DNA of 64,000 nucleotides from Phaeoceros laevis (lineage: Eukaryota > Anthocerotophyta > Anthocerotopsida > Notothyladales), in the NCBI GenBank assembly GCA_049999765.1, contig JBNGIQ010009451.1, positions 1-64,000 of the forward strand, written 5' to 3'. Of the stretch, positions 1 through 13,655 are shown in pieces (the stretch's first letter is position 1; each line of letters begins with the position of its first letter). The notes under the pieces are model-generated. The model did not search any database and was not told the origin of the DNA. It saw only the letters and a list, made by a program, of their open reading frames with translations. Both the position numbers and the translations under genes were made by a program.

Positions 1-3000
1 ATGAGCTCATGACAAACCTAAAAGTCGGATTTTTGTAAGTGATGAAACAGGACGGGTTCGCAGACCAAGCGCCAAGACCTGGCCAGACCACATATACTAA
101 AAAAATGGGCACCGGAAATACTCAACATGGGTAACTTTGCTGACAATTACAGCTTGGCAGCTACATCTACAGCTCAGGATGGCAGACAGCCTTTATGATG
201 AGATGAGTACAGCAGACAGCTGGCAACATTTCCATAGTCCACATCACAGCCGAGCTGATTTTATATGATCCTTCTACTAGACAGTCTTTTCAGAGCCTTC
301 GTGTCCACAGCCCACAATATTGTTTCTTTTTTATGTAATGACATCTTTCTTAAGCAGTTGCCTTTTTCTTTCTTAAGCAGTTGCCTTTTTCTCTCTCTCT
401 TAAAAACAGCCGCCGTCCAGCACAGTTCCCATGATCGCATTTAATGAGTCTAGCCATGTTTGGCCTTCTTAAGCCAAGCCCCTCTACAGCAGTGTAGCAT
501 TTTTCAGTCTCACTGTTCCCTCCATTCCTTCCTCCCCGCCTGAAACTTCATTGTCTCTCGTTCAAGTTGTGCCCTGCCTATTAAGGGACTACCAGTCCCT
601 TAGCCTCCTGGCCCCCTGCCCTTTTGCCTTCTCTATTGAAACAGTCGCTGCCTTACATTGTTATACCAAGGCCCTGCTGCCTGTGCAGCTCCTGCCTGCA
701 AATTCCCTCATTCTTGTGCCTTCTCACGGTCTTCACAACCCTTTAGGTCCTACCCTCTCAGTGTCTCTACATACCCTGTGCCCTCTTGTCACTGTGTCTA
801 CCCACCAGCAGTGCTGCAAAAATTTGCCTCAAACTCTGAAAGGATTTCGCCACTTTACCACCATCTGTGACATAGCTGAACAATCAAAAGGTGCAGGATT
901 TGGAGGGGTATATACACAATGCTGACTCAACAGATTGAACAGGTTACCTTTACTAAGGCAGTCTTGTTTTGTTGCTTGGTTTCTTTGATTTCTCAAGTCA
1001 GATAGTGGTTTTGTTGAATGTTGGAATCATAAGTTGTTGTTTCTTGTTTACTCCCGTGAGACAATGTAGAAACAAGACACAAGTCCTCAGTGTAAGAAAT
1101 CTCAGTCAAGCTCTGCTATGTTTGCAAGCTTTCAAATTTGTAGTGTTAGGCAACTAACATTGAGCATGAGGCCTTGCAGAACCTAGATCTACCAAGAGCT
1201 GCCAGAAATCTAGGCAATGAACCTCTTTTGGTACTGATGAAGGAGGAGGGGAGCCCTGCACTCACCCTGCAGGGGTCTGCCTGGCCTGTGCGGTGGTTTT
1301 CGGGAAGGGCTGGTGCCCCTCAACCTGACAACTGCCTATGCTCCTTAGCGTATGTTTGGTTTCTTTAGTCTTTGTGATAGTATGTCTTTGGTCGGACAAT
1401 GGCTGGATGGCAGCACCTGCACAAATAGTGCAGTGTGTCAAACATCATATGCCAAAGAGCAAGTACAAAGCTGGAATTTTTTTCAGTCAAGTACATAACA
1501 TTTTTTTGATGGAAAAGGGAACGTTACAATGAGTTTTTGAAACATTTCTGCCAACCAGGATACTGGAAACAGTGAATGTTACTGCATTTTTTAGACATGA
1601 GAAAGTGGTTTGACATAGGATTGGTGATGCTACTGCTCCTCTGTGAGATATGGTCAACATTGCTACTTGTGAAAAAGCGTGAAACATGATCAGTTTACAA
1701 AAAGAGTCAACTGGCGACCTGTGAATGCCTACCAATCTATGAATGCCGATGCTGCCTGTCGATATTACCTGTCCGTCGAGGCTGCCTGCATGCCTGCTTG
1801 TTTATGTTGCTGGCTTGTCAATATTACCTGCCTGTCGAGGCTGCCTGCCTGTCGATGGAAAAAGTCTCTACTCGGCAACATGTTGCTAGAACCATGCACA
1901 CTTCGTGAGAACGTGATGAAAAAGGCACAAAAGCCAAGACATGGCAACACTCACCAAGACCTGGTGACAGCCCGACCTGGTGACAAGCGCATACGGACCA
2001 AGACCTGGCCACGGGACGGTTATACTCTGAGACCTGGCCCACAAACGCTGCTAGGCATAAGAAATGGCATGCGTCCTGAAAAGACATTGGTCCATGTCTT
2101 TTAGTCTTTGAAAAATGTCAAGTCCTTGAAAAAGGCAAATGATCAGGGTCCTGGTCAGATGACTGGTAGCTGAATGTATGTATGACAAAGCAAACACACA
2201 CACGTATGAAAGTTCTTTCTTCTTCTACATATCCAACACCAACCATATAGGCACATGGGCCTTAAAGGTTTATGGAAGTTTCAATTGGCATTGCATAGTA
2301 TTAAGCTATTTATGTACCACAAGAAAAAACTTCATTAGGTGCTTCATGGGTCCAAAGGTCCACACCGTGTGGTTTGAGGTAAAATACAATGTGCAACGTG
2401 CACATCACATCTATGTGCCATCCGCTCCACTTTGTGCAAAAATCAACTTTAGCTGATTTAAAGTGTAGTGTATGACTATGTATGACCATATGAACCCTTG
2501 CCATTTGTCGTGACTCGTGAACCCCCCAAGGGATAAAAGAACATAGTGAAGAATGACAAGTTCACCACCGCAACTCGCTTGTGCGTATAGCATTTATAGA
2601 GTGACACTGTACAGGGTACTAGACCACGCTTGAGTTCTCTACATTATGCTCTATTCGGTTGTGGTTGGTGCCTATAGGGGTCATCAAACAGAGTCTGCGC
2701 ACCAATATGGGTTAGCGATCTCAGCCTCTCAGGCTATTAGCACCTTATTCCACTGGGGTTAGGGGTTCCGTCTGCCCATGCAAGCACCGCGTTGAACAGA
2801 ACTTCTGACCCACAACCACTGACGCCTTAGCCTAACCACAGTTCGATTCAAGACGACATGGTCCAAAGATGACCAAGGAGACAAAGCTGACTACGCAGCA
2901 AACTGGCAGCCACCCATATCCATCTCCAAGACGAACTACCAATCATGTACGCCAATGTTCGGAGGGGAGCGCACACATAAGTCACCACCACAACAGATGT

Positions 3001-3160
3001 GCAGGTCTCTGAAGCCTAGCTTACACTAAGCATATAGCTGAAGTGGAATTACTAGATTGGAAGAGCTGGAAAATTCTTCGGGTCAGCCTCCTCCTCCTAC
3101 CACCCAATCCCAGGTTCAATTCCCTGTAGGATTCAGGGCAGGTTCTTCATGAAGGTTCCT
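1..3160. other. Intergenic, no gene recognised
   Basis: No stretch on either strand reads as a protein family I know, and the open frames are short. It contains scattered simple repeats only, for example a T-rich duplicated tract near 355-400 and the CTGCCTG-rich repeat listed separately. A degenerate 'accaagacctggcca' motif recurs near 65-95 and 1960-2010, suggesting old repeat debris. I see no RNA gene here. Confidence 0.5.
1752..1856 (+). repeat. Imperfect two-copy direct repeat
   Basis: Two copies of a roughly 45-bp segment containing 'atattacctg', 'cgtcgaggctgcctgc' and CTGCCTG runs lie about 60 bp apart. It explains the overlapping open frames on both strands here, so these should not be taken as coding. 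Confidence 0.6.
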
Positions 3161-3270
3161 TTGCCTTCTATAACAGCAGAGTCCACGGGACTTCAAGAGG
3201 CGCCAGGCAGCAGACATATGTGCTTCCAATGAAGCTTCCAGGATAGAGCACAGATAGATTAAAGCAAGTC

Positions 3271-3529
3271 TCAACAAGACCAATCATTATATGCACAAAA
3301 CGCCACCTCAGCCATAGAGTCTTGATCTGTAACATGTACAAAACTGACTTTGCCCAAGTAGAATGTTTGCTTCCCGGGACCAAAAGCATATCTCGGAAGC
3401 CTGCAGCAAGCAATAATCTGTTCAGTCTTGCCATTTGCAGCAGAAAAATATGCTCTTCCCACATTTACCGTCTGACCGTGCATATTGTGGGTTTCACAGC
3501 CAACGACTCGCCCAAAGATCTTACAACTT
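3271..3529 (-). CDS. Possible exon(s) of an unidentified gene
   Basis: On the minus strand an open stretch of about 85 codons begins just after an acceptor-like 'gcag' (exon start near 3529) and ends at a stop at 3271. Its composition (GRVVGCETH, GKVSFVHV, AEVAFCAY) looks protein-like, but I recognise no family. A second minus-strand stretch at about 3760-3982 encodes a hydrophobic segment (VVLPVLALCVYIV) that could be a membrane anchor of the same gene, but it has no ATG in the open part and I could not join the two convincingly. It lies about 0.5 kb downstream of the DCD-nucleotidyltransferase stop, so it could also be that gene's 3' UTR. Confidence 0.25.
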
Positions 3530-4044
3530 CTGCCATCATTTCACATCTCCCAGAGAGTTATCTGAAACAGAAACAACGAGACAAAAAAATTCGAATCTGC
3601 AGAGATCATATCTCAACCTGCAGTTCCCTATCTTGTTGGAGGCAACTTCAACGGTCCTTCTCACTCTGCTGCCACCTGAAAGGCCAGTGACTGAACTCTG
3701 AAAAAAGTTTCATATTTCTTTTCCAGGTTGGGAGCCATCATCTTCACGCAGTCTCTACGAGAAAGACATCAGCTCCTGGTTCGCATCCGCAGGCAGTTTG
3801 AGAACAGCTGGTTCAACAATTGACTTGCTTGGCAGGCAGGAGGCATGAAGGTGGTAGCAGGGGCTCAAAAACGCCTTCTTGTACTGAACCCCACTAACAA
3901 TATAAACACATAGGGCTAAGACAGGGAGCACAACTGCGGGAAGAAACCTCAGATGACTTTCCATGCCTTGCCATAGAGTCACTCCAAAAACCGTGACCCT
4001 GCAAAACTGTAGGCTGTGCCTTCAAGAAATATCTTCATACATCC

Positions 4045-7000
4045 TCATGATGAAGATGGACCACTATTAGGAAACAATTGATCCAGCAGGACTAACGGTC
4101 GCCTTCGACCAGGTCCCATTTCAACCCTTTCAGTGCCATTCACTGTCGGAACCTGGGTCAACTTCGTAAGCATATCCCCCATGGCTTTCTGCAATGGAAC
4201 CCATAAACCAATCAACCATATGATCATGGACAGAATTTGAAGTGTGCAGTCAAATGGCTACTGACACACGCTCAAGGAGGTCACATACCTGAACTTCCCG
4301 CACGAGGAAGGAGCCAGCACCAACATTTTTTCCTGGCCTCAAAGGGTCGTCGATCCAGAGATGACTTCCATGACAGGGGTACACTCCCCCTTCGGAACCA
4401 TTTCCCTGAATAGAGAGGCAAGGGGCTTAGTGCGCCAATGCCCAAAAACTGGATGAAACAATGCGAATCTACAGAAGACCTGAAATCACAGCTTCAGAAT
4501 TACACGAAGAGAAATAAAGTGTTATACCTTTAAAACGAACTTCACTTTTGACAAGTCAATGCTTTCAAACATGCGCAGAAACCCCAGTAGCAGAACACCT
4601 AGGGTAGGGGCAGGCACAGTCTGCATTAATGCCCAAAGCTCCTCAAAGCTCCCTCCAGCACTACCTTGCAAATTGTCACCACTTATGTGCCCCTCAAATG
4701 TACGACTTGAGCTAGCAGAATTGCTGTCCCCACTCTTCGCTGTCCCCTCGTTGGATGAGCTTGAAGCTGAAGTACCGGTTGAAGAGTAGGATGATGTTGA
4801 AATGTTGTCATCAGCTTCATCAACTTCTTCACATGACGAGGCTGAATGGGTGTCGATAGATGCGTGTGCTGATGGAAAGGAACGCCCTGGAAGTTCCTGT
4901 CTCATCCCGAACGGAGGTGCTCTCTGCTGCACATCAAAACACAGCAAAAAGTGAGAGTTAAACAGATGGGCCACGGTTCTGCATCGAGCATTTCCCACCA
5001 AGAATACAGAAGTACCTCGAGGTAGAAGACCAGCATCAATGTCAACGAGAAAGAGCCTAGACCGCCATTGTACACAATATTCAAACCCCGCATGTGAAGG
5101 TACGATTTTAGCAGAAGTGCCTGAAAACGAGGCCACATGATTAACTTGTCTATTTGCTTCCAATACTACAAGGAATCTGCAATGCCTCATTATGATCAAT
5201 ACTTACCAGTGGTGCCAGGGCCGGAAGCTGCCTTAATCTTTGGCAAACATAGCTACTGGTTTTCAACCCATTGTGGAGGTTCCTTGCAGGCACAAAAAAC
5301 CTTTCGTAGTTTGACTTCTCCGTTGAGGTCAATCCAGCTGGAATTTCACTACCTCCCTTTGACCTTCCGCCAATTGTGATGTCCATCTTAACAGGGGTGT
5401 TGGTGTCTGTTGCCTTCCCATCCGGCAGACATTTCAGCTGAAGCAAAGGGACTTTCGCTGTAATCGTCTCAAGTGACAGACACCAGTCCAAGGGCTGAAG
5501 AGCCGCAGCAAGATCCCTCACGAGAGGGAAAAGGGCTCGTGCATCATCCTGAGCATGAGCACAGGCTTCTATATCATAATAACTTGGCGGTGGTGTATTC
5601 AGTACAACAACATCCACATCACTATGGCATAGGCAAAGGCCAGTTGCAAATGACCCAAACATCTGGAACACAGAACAGACAAAAAATGATTTGTAGTACG
5701 CAGCAAGAAAGAAACACGAACACGAGAGAGAAAAACAGGGGCCAGACAGCAACAATTCCTACGAACCTCGACATCGGCATCTTTCCACAGTTGCTTTACA
5801 CCTTCCCTGACACAGTCAACCGCTGCCAGTGCTCGGCGCCGGGCTTCAGCTGTGGGTGTTGCAGACCTTGCATATTCTAAGATCTCTGAATGTAAAATCT
5901 CTACATTAGGATGGATCCCAATTGTTGGAATTACTTGTGGAACATGAAAGGGTGGATAACCAGGGACAGCAAATGTAGGTGACATGATCTGGGACGGGAA
6001 AGTCCAGGTGCTGGCCGGACTAGGAGGGACAGGAGTAGGAGGTATTGTGCCAGCTGATACAGGAGAGATGGGACTAAGTAGACCCATGTCACCATCCAAG
6101 CCCGCCCTGGCAGATATAGGCCTGTACGCCTGCACCTGGGCCCCCTCTCCAGAGCCACCACCAATACGAACACCGCGGCCATGTGACCGCTCCCTGTACA
6201 TGTGTGCAGCCACATTATTGGTGTTTGAAAGAACTGGGTATGGGTGTTGCTGTTGCTGCATCAAAGGTGGGGGGGAGGTTGGCACTCGAATAGGAGCAAG
6301 GTTATGACCATGCTGACGAGCCTGAGAGATAGGTGGAATCTGTGAATGATCCACAGGCAGCTGTTTCCTGTAGTGTCCAGGTCTGTCCTCCAAGTGCCTC
6401 TCGTGCTTCTGGTACTCAAACTGTGATCTCCTGACCTCATGCGCAGGTCTGCTATGTTGGACAAAAGATTGAGCCTTTGATCCATGCGACGAGGTGGCTT
6501 GCCCCAGTTGCTCTGAAGGATGACCTTGCTGCTTCTGAGAAGCCACCTCTGTGGCAGGTGTTCGCTCATTCTCTGCATCTCCTCCAGGCACTGCAAGAGA
6601 TGTCCCAGCAGGTTCTAACTTCTCTTTGAGGCCAGCTGACCCACCATTCATCACAGCCCTGCCGACAGCAGGGTCAGTATCTTGGAGCCTCCAATGTGCA
6701 TCCTTGGTATGCCAGCCAACTTTTCTGCTTGTGCCCTTAGTGACTTCAACATCCTGCTCTTCAGCCATGGCAGCAGCTTCTCCTGTGTCATCGTCATTTT
6801 GCTGAACCTTAGGCCCAGCTAGAAGATCTCTGGAAACTTGACTAGTAGGTTTCTTGGAGTCCAGAACCCCTCCATTTCTGTTTCCAAAGTCACAGACCGG
6901 AGACTTTGGTAAAGCACCAGGCTTGATCCATGGTTGTGTTCGGTCAGATATCTTCACATCTCCATCTGAACAGGATGCCCTCTCGTCATCCAAACCAGCC

Positions 7001-9857
7001 CCAGCCTGCTGCCTGCTGCTCAGTTCTTCAGAACGCCTGGGTCCATTTTCTGCCTTTTGCTTAGAATGAGCTACCCAGATACCTTGAACATCTCCCTTGG
7101 GACTTCGACTGGATCCATTTGCAGAAGACTTCTGATTCTTGTCGGCCAGGCTCTCTGATGAGCTCACATCAGTTGACAATGTAGATGAAGGCTTCCCGTT
7201 ATCGGTCCTACTGCCAGAGGGGACAGCATCGATGTCGGTACTTGAACCAGCTAAGGACTCCCAACCTGAGTTTTCAATTGCACCAGTTGGTATGCCTGCC
7301 TTCACAGCTGCACTGTAAGAAGCAAACCCAGGCTTGGATGAGCTACCTCTGGCTGCCGAGCTTGACAACACGTTGCCTTCCACCCCATTAGAGTAGGTTC
7401 CCTCAATAAAGCTTGTCCCAGCTTCTGCCTCCCTATCAACCTCAAAGTTCCCGTTCACATGCTCCGTTCTCCGAGATCTTGAGTCTTGACCTTTCTCTTC
7501 TCCAGTTGGCCCCATTGCATCTGCAATCACCCCATTTGGGATATAGCTCTTCTTCGGTCTGTCTTCTTCATGTAGAGTCCAACTGGATGACACCGTTCCT
7601 GCACTGGAGGATCCACTCCAGGAATCAGAATCTGTCCTCCACCTGTGAGCTGTGTCTGCCCTACTTCCGGGCCGGGTCACTCCATCAATTGCTGAGTTGG
7701 CAAGGCCTGTCAAGGCTGGACTCCCATTTGCCCCTGTACCATTAGGGACAGGTGCTGGCCGCCTCCTCCCACTTTGTGGATTTATGGGGACATGGTGACT
7801 ACGATTTGGTTTGTTGCCACGTACTGTCTGCCATCCACCACCATTCTCCTCATCCATACCAAATAGTCTCAGCAGATTCTCTGCCTGTCAAGCCACCTCT
7901 CAATCAGCAAGTCTGAACAGAAACGTAATGTCTGTACCTGGGCGAACAAGACGGACTCATGAAATTGTTGACACAGAAGACCACATTACCTCCTCCCTGG
8001 TGAGTTCAAGCGTTACCTCCTCAGGAGTTAGGTCAAGCTTAAACTTTGGATATTCATAATGGCGCAGGTATGGCCGGAACTTATCTTCCTCTAGAGGAGG
8101 CCGTTCTTGCCGAAGCCTCATTCTAACCTGAACCATTATTTGCCAAATGTCATGCATGTTGTAATATACAACAGGTCCAATTGCTTCATTCAAATCAAGA
8201 GAACACTGGAGTTGACCTGGGCAGGATATTTGGACACTGGCTTTCCGTTCCTGGTATTATCTCTGCTCTCAGCCCATGCATCTGGCTCTATATTCAGAGC
8301 ACCATTGCTTGCAGCCTAGCACAGCCAAATTATAGGAGTGAAGCATTCAGAAGACACACTTCCACCAGAATACTCTTGACACATCAGCCTGGATATCAGA
8401 AAATCTTCCCACTAACAAAAGAAGGAACACCATCCTGAAAACAAGGAGCACAACCTTGAACTCTTTAACAGGACAAAAGAACAAACCTCATAAACACCAT
8501 ACAATTTTCTCGTTGAGTAGTTGTACAGGAATAGTGGCATTCCTGGTTGTATAGCTCGGACAAGGTCTTGATACCTTTGTGGTAGCCCTGCACTCACCAG
8601 GTTATGACATCGGCTTATTAGATTTGGTGAAATAAACAAGAAACCATGCTGCATTTGATGGGAAGTGGCAATTTTGGTCAGAGAAATATAGATGGTCTTC
8701 AGAAAGCCCAATCGGCACAAAATCCAGCAATGCAAAGGCAGGCGACACCAACATGTGACTCCATGGGGTGGCAAGAAGTCTTGGTATAAATCAATCAGCA
8801 AACCTCATCCAACCAAGCTTCTTCTGGAAACCTATCTCGGGCATGCACTGCCGTACATCATGGATGTCATGCTGGCTATTCAAAGCACACAGCCATTTGC
8901 AGTTTGCATATCTAATGCAGCATAAACAAAACGTAGCCATGCATACTGTGACGATACTAGGTCAAACAGAGAAGATGAACTGACCTTCTGATATTTGTGA
9001 ATCATTTGAAAGGACGACAAAAGCAGAAACATTGAGTATTCCAGACATGTTGGGGACATCCAAAACAAAAGACGACCAGATGTCAGGGTCAGAATCCAAT
9101 AAACAGAAAAAACTAGGCACCTGGTGGGCCGACAAGGACAATACGGCATCCGCACACAACTTCTCAATACAGCACGAACCAAATCAAGCAAACGAAAGCA
9201 AAACCCAAACATGCACTCCGTTTTCCAGATCAAGCTTCAAGAAGGAAGCCGTGCTTACACAGAAACCGAAGCGTCAGAAAAACAACATAGCAAATCCTTC
9301 GGGAGAAACTAGAGAAAGAGAGCTAGATATACACAAACACAAACAACAAGGCCCCTTGGCCCATTTCCAGTGGACCACACCGTACAGGGACGGTCGTACA
9401 CTTAGGTTGGCCCTAATCGGTTCTTCGTGACCTATGAATAACACGTATACTTCCGCATCAATTGCGACACGGCATGGTGTACCTCAGACATGCAGAATCT
9501 ATCTATGGGGTACAATAATCGCTAGTGACATCAAGCTACGAGTGGCACAGAACTAGTGGTCAGCATGTCTCCCCACCACCCCGTCAGCTCTAAGAGAAGC
9601 GGATGACAGAATGGGGATACGGAGCAGCTCAAGAGGTCATGAGAATGCAGGAGGTCACAGGGAAAGGGTTCAAAGGGACAAATACCGAACAGGCCGCGCT
9701 CCAAGTCCATGGTGTCGTTGTTGCAAATGAAGATGACACCTCCTAATTCTCCCGTCAAATTGAGCCTGCTTTCAGTTACGCTGCTGCTGCTGCTACCGCC
9801 GCTTCTCCGAACATCAAAATTGCCCTCCTGGAGAGGGCTTTTCTTGGTGGCTACCAT
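4045..9857 (-). CDS. DCD domain-nucleotidyltransferase (TRF4/PAPD5-like) fusion protein
   Basis: Ten exons join in phase: 9857-9686, 8587-8487, 8315-8217, 8127-7990, 7884-5767, 5662-5207, 5120-5016, 4926-4528, 4405-4289 and 4188-4045, giving 1282 residues. Exons 1-4 encode a complete DCD (Development and Cell Death) domain at about residues 40-170: GGVIFICNNDTM, GLPQRYQDLVRAI, PLFLYNYSTRKLYGVYE, YPAQVRMRL. Exon 5 (706 codons) finishes the last DCD helix (AENLLRLFG), then runs through a long Ser/Pro/Gln-rich linker into a Cid1/TRF4-like domain: EILEYAR...CVREGVKQLW, then GSFATGLCLCHSDVDVVVL with the two catalytic aspartates, a third Asp in VKMDITIGG, and the central domain NGGLGSFSLTLMLV, GVLLLGFLRMF and WIDDPL. 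Known relatives add untemplated A or U tails to RNA; DCD domains are plant-specific and stress-linked. Role inferred: RNA tailing. I chose ATG 9857, but the frame stays open upstream to an acceptor-like site, so an extra 5' exon is possible. A serine-rich insertion splits exon 8. Confidence 0.85.
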
Positions 9858-11100
9858 GCTCACACCCTCAACTAATCCTGCTTCATATACCAACCTGGAT
9901 TTCTAAACTAATTCGCCTTCAACAAACACAATGAAGAGACTACCTCCCGCATGCCAAACGCAGAAACCGGACCAGCGCTGGCAAAGCAGGCTGGGAGGCT
10001 CCGTTCAGTCCGATTTGCCGTCGCCGCCAACCACACGAGGCTCTCCGCCATACACAGGAGAGCGCGAGAAGCCGATCCTGCCCGCCGTGCTGCCAGCAAC
10101 CCTAGACTTGAGGCAGCGCAATTGAGCCGCCTGTCGGCCCCTCCGCAACCAGCCAATGCAGACACAGAGCAGGCAATTGCGTACACCATTCAATCACTGC
10201 GTCGGCGGATGGCAATTCACACACCCGGGCAGAACAGAGACCCGGGGAAGGCGGCGCTCAGAGCTCCTTGCTGCCAGCAGATTACACAACAAGGCAGCAC
10301 ACCAGCCCGGGCGGCCGCAGCAGCAGGAATGAGCGCAATCGGCACCTCCGCAAGGGGATGTCACACCAAACCCGGCTGCCCGCTCAGCACACACCCCCAC
10401 AGCAGCGCCTCTGGTGGCGACCATCACCCAGGCCCCCACCTCCCGGGATGCCCCCGCCAGGCCCCGTCCCGACTGAGACGCGAGGCCGTGGCGGCCTGTG
10501 GGACACAATCCTGGGCCGATCGCACCGCCGGCCGGCAATGGGACAGCGAGAGAGGGATCAGGCGCGCTGGGAGCAGTTTCGGCAAGAGGCAGAGGCGCGG
10601 AATGTTGTGAGGGGAGGAGAAGTAGGAGGAGATGGAGTGGGTGCGTACCCAGGTCGAGGCCCAGAGGTCTCGGGCAGGAAGCACGAGAGGAGAGGAGAGG
10701 CGAGTCAGTGGTGAGAGCGCATGAAAAAGCAAGGGAGGGAGGCAAGAGAAGGTCTGGCCGAGAGCAAGCACTGAGGCAAGGAAGGAAGAGAGGATGGATG
10801 AGAGGGAGAGGCGGCAGGTAAGCGTCTCCACGGAGACAGACGAGAAGCAGCAGAGCCCTACCCTCCAGGTTCCAACTAGGCTTTAATGCCTGTCCTCTTC
10901 TCGTTCGACTGCCACCAGGCCTCCAGGGTAAAATGCTTACGCTCGCGCTGCACACGGTAAATCTGGATAGGGCAAAGGACGTGCCAATAGCTAGGAGCCG
11001 CTGCTGCAGGTGCAGCCTCCTCCCTCCTGTGTGGCACTTCCTTTTTTATCCTCCGCGTCCACCCCACCGCTGCGCAGGTGGTAGATTGACTGACCGACTA
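9858..11100 (-). promoter_or_regulatory. GC-rich 5' flank of the DCD-nucleotidyltransferase gene
   Basis: GC- and CpG-rich, purine-biased sequence lies directly upstream of the minus-strand start at 9857. Long overlapping open frames on both strands (for example 10194-10955) are a composition effect. An acceptor-like 'ccag' near 9896 would allow a 5' UTR intron. I see no convincing TATA box. The promoter role is inferred from position and base composition only. Confidence 0.35.
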
Positions 11101-13650
11101 TTCTCCTTCTCTAGAACAGGAAAATTTGTCTTTCCGTCTACACAAAGCTAACCGTCAAGATGACCCACGGTTGCTTGTTTGCAAGCAGTTCTCTCATACT
11201 TTGGTTCCTCTCTTGTTGTTCTTTGAGGGAAATAATGCCATGATGCTCCTCCGAGGTTCCATACGAGATGCGAAAATGTGACCACAATCTCCATGGCAAT
11301 GCGTCTCGTATAACATGTTAAACAACACATAGTGATTGGTTGCTCAGTGGAGGCTGGTGCGCTTAAGCATAATGGTTGGTATCAAGCAAAGCTGCTACTC
11401 GAATCCCAAATATCTGTAAGGTTCCTCTCCCCTTTCCGGCAATCTCCATTGCCCACATCCTAAGGATAAGATAGTGGAGAGCTCCCACCACACGGCACTC
11501 CTGCATACGCAACGAGGGGTGCAGTGTTCACAGGAGGGATAATGGCCGCAGAGGCAACAGTAACCTTGTACTAAGAAATGTGCCAAAGTTGATGATGACA
11601 GAGAAGATGGAGCAAAGCGTGAACACTCTTTGTACTATGAAATGTCGACGACGAAGACGGTCACGAAACCGGTTAAAGACATACACGAAAAGAATCTTGT
11701 GTAAACTATACTAATCATACGTTATGTTGGAACTTTCTAACTCAACACGTGTACTATAGCATTCATTGCCTCTCGTATGTTACTTTCCGTGTGAAATGTT
11801 TTGGTTTTGCGCAACTTTTTTGGGACCGTTGGTTTTGTCGTTTGTGCTTCAGTGCGTCTACTACTCACTACTAGCACGTCTTCCTTCCGTCCTTCGACAA
11901 AGACTGTTTGTATTTCAAGTCATTAATAACATCCTTGAACGGTTTCCTATAGAAGTTTGTAAGTTACCATAGATCCTATCTTGCTTGCTTTATCAAAGTA
12001 CTTAGTGATAGAAACAAGTAGAGGTATGTTACTCTTTCTATTTGTAGTAATTGATGACATGTCAATGCACAATTTCTTACCTAATATTGACCAATCAAGG
12101 GATACAGAAGTAGTAAATTGTGGACATCCTACTTCAATGAGTAATAGAATTTTCTATCTCAAGTAGGTTGACATATTACTTGTACATACATGGACAAATA
12201 TGTATGTGCATTAAATTACTGAACTAAGTAGTATTGGCTAGACACTTTGGTAGATACATAATATAGTGCATAAGTGCTCATTTTGCTATCTATTTTTCCA
12301 AGAATGCATAAATGGTAAGTGTGAACAAAGTTGAGGATTTTGAGAGCAATAGTAAGGAATATTGTGCATTGCATACATAAAAGCTTGTGGCTCTTGAATA
12401 GTTTATTATGCCTAGATAAGAATATCACCAAGGTGACACCACCTCTCCTTAAAAAAAGAGATTTAGAGGTGGCCTTTTTGATTGCTCTTTCAACCATGAA
12501 GGTTGATGGAACCACATGAGAAGATATATAAGATCATATTTTTCCATAAAAGGGCTCAAAACAAGAATGGTGATATGGAAAAGTGGTTGTGTACCTGAAC
12601 TAAGTTAGGGGAAGTTTGGAGGGTGGGGAGGCTAAGACCAAACGGATAGAGAAGGGCAATTCAATCTCCTATTTTTAGCGGAGAGAACTTTGACCCGCTA
12701 TTTGTTGTACGATTGTTTATATTAAGTTGGAGGTGGAGAATGGGGACCGCGAATACTAGGGCATACACGTTCATCAGCCTGCGCCGTATGGGGGGAGTAG
12801 GTGGCCTCGAACGACAGACGGAGTGATGACATTCTCATGAGTCAAGTCTGACGGGAGGTCCTGTCCCGCAGGTGGGCACCCAAACAGAAGACCGGCACAG
12901 CAAAGTTTGCGTGCAGTGAGAGCAACTTATAGCGAATCATTCATGTTAGCCCCGTCCAGTAGACATGGGAGGCAAGTAAGAACCAGTCACGCCAGTAGAC
13001 TAAGCATGACCCGGAAACCGTGACTGCTGTTCTGGGCACGCTCACACTTACTGCCAGTCCGCAGCGGACGTGGCATATCCTCGACGGGCGGGTACTTGGG
13101 CAATCGGAGATTGCAGGAACCCATTGGACGCACCGGATAGCCCGAGGATGTGTCCGCAGAGGCCGAACCTGTTGCCTTGCATGGCCCCCCCCTAGCCGGT
13201 GGCACTGCTGGCAGCTTTGCCTTCTCCGCACCACCATGCTAACTGAGTGAATGGCCTCTCCAGCGGAGGCTGCACTCCCGGGTTAGTCCAAGTGCTACTT
13301 CCTAAAACAGGACCAATCAGCAAGAGAGGACGCCAGGAATGTAGGTACGGAATTATGCACAAAATTTACAGCTGTTGCAAACCTGCCAGTTATCTCAAAT
13401 ATCTGACACACCGCCACATGAGCCACTGTAGTATCGGACATCTGGTGACCATATATGGTCTTATGAGTGGGAACCCCTAAACAAGTTCGTCCGGCCGCGA
13501 GAGCCCTACACATCACAGCACCTGATTCTGCGCATGGCCAGTGTTGGCATATTCTCTGGCCCATCACCTACCGTCAGCGGGATAAGGTGACGAAACACCG
13601 AGGAAGGAAAATGCTATTCCAATCTAGGACCTGGCATGACTGGGAGGGAG
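11101..13650. other. AT-rich intergenic stretch, nothing recognised
   Basis: Between the promoter region above and the 3' end of the VAMP gene I see no coding similarity, RNA gene or clear transposon end. The 11.6-12.7 kb part is notably AT-rich; 12.9-13.3 kb is more GC-rich with short overlapping open frames and no recognisable protein. Confidence 0.5.
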
Positions 13651-13655
13651 ATGCA

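Noticed and set aside
3755-3982. 75-codon minus-strand frame with a hydrophobic segment as a complete small membrane protein
   Set aside because: The frame begins at GTG, not ATG, and ends without conserved sequence; only mentioned as a possible partner exon of the 3271-3529 stretch.
10194-10955. 253-codon minus-strand open frame in the 5' flank of the DCD gene
   Set aside because: GC-rich composition leaves long open frames in several phases on both strands; the sequence is Leu/Pro/Ser-rich without any motif.
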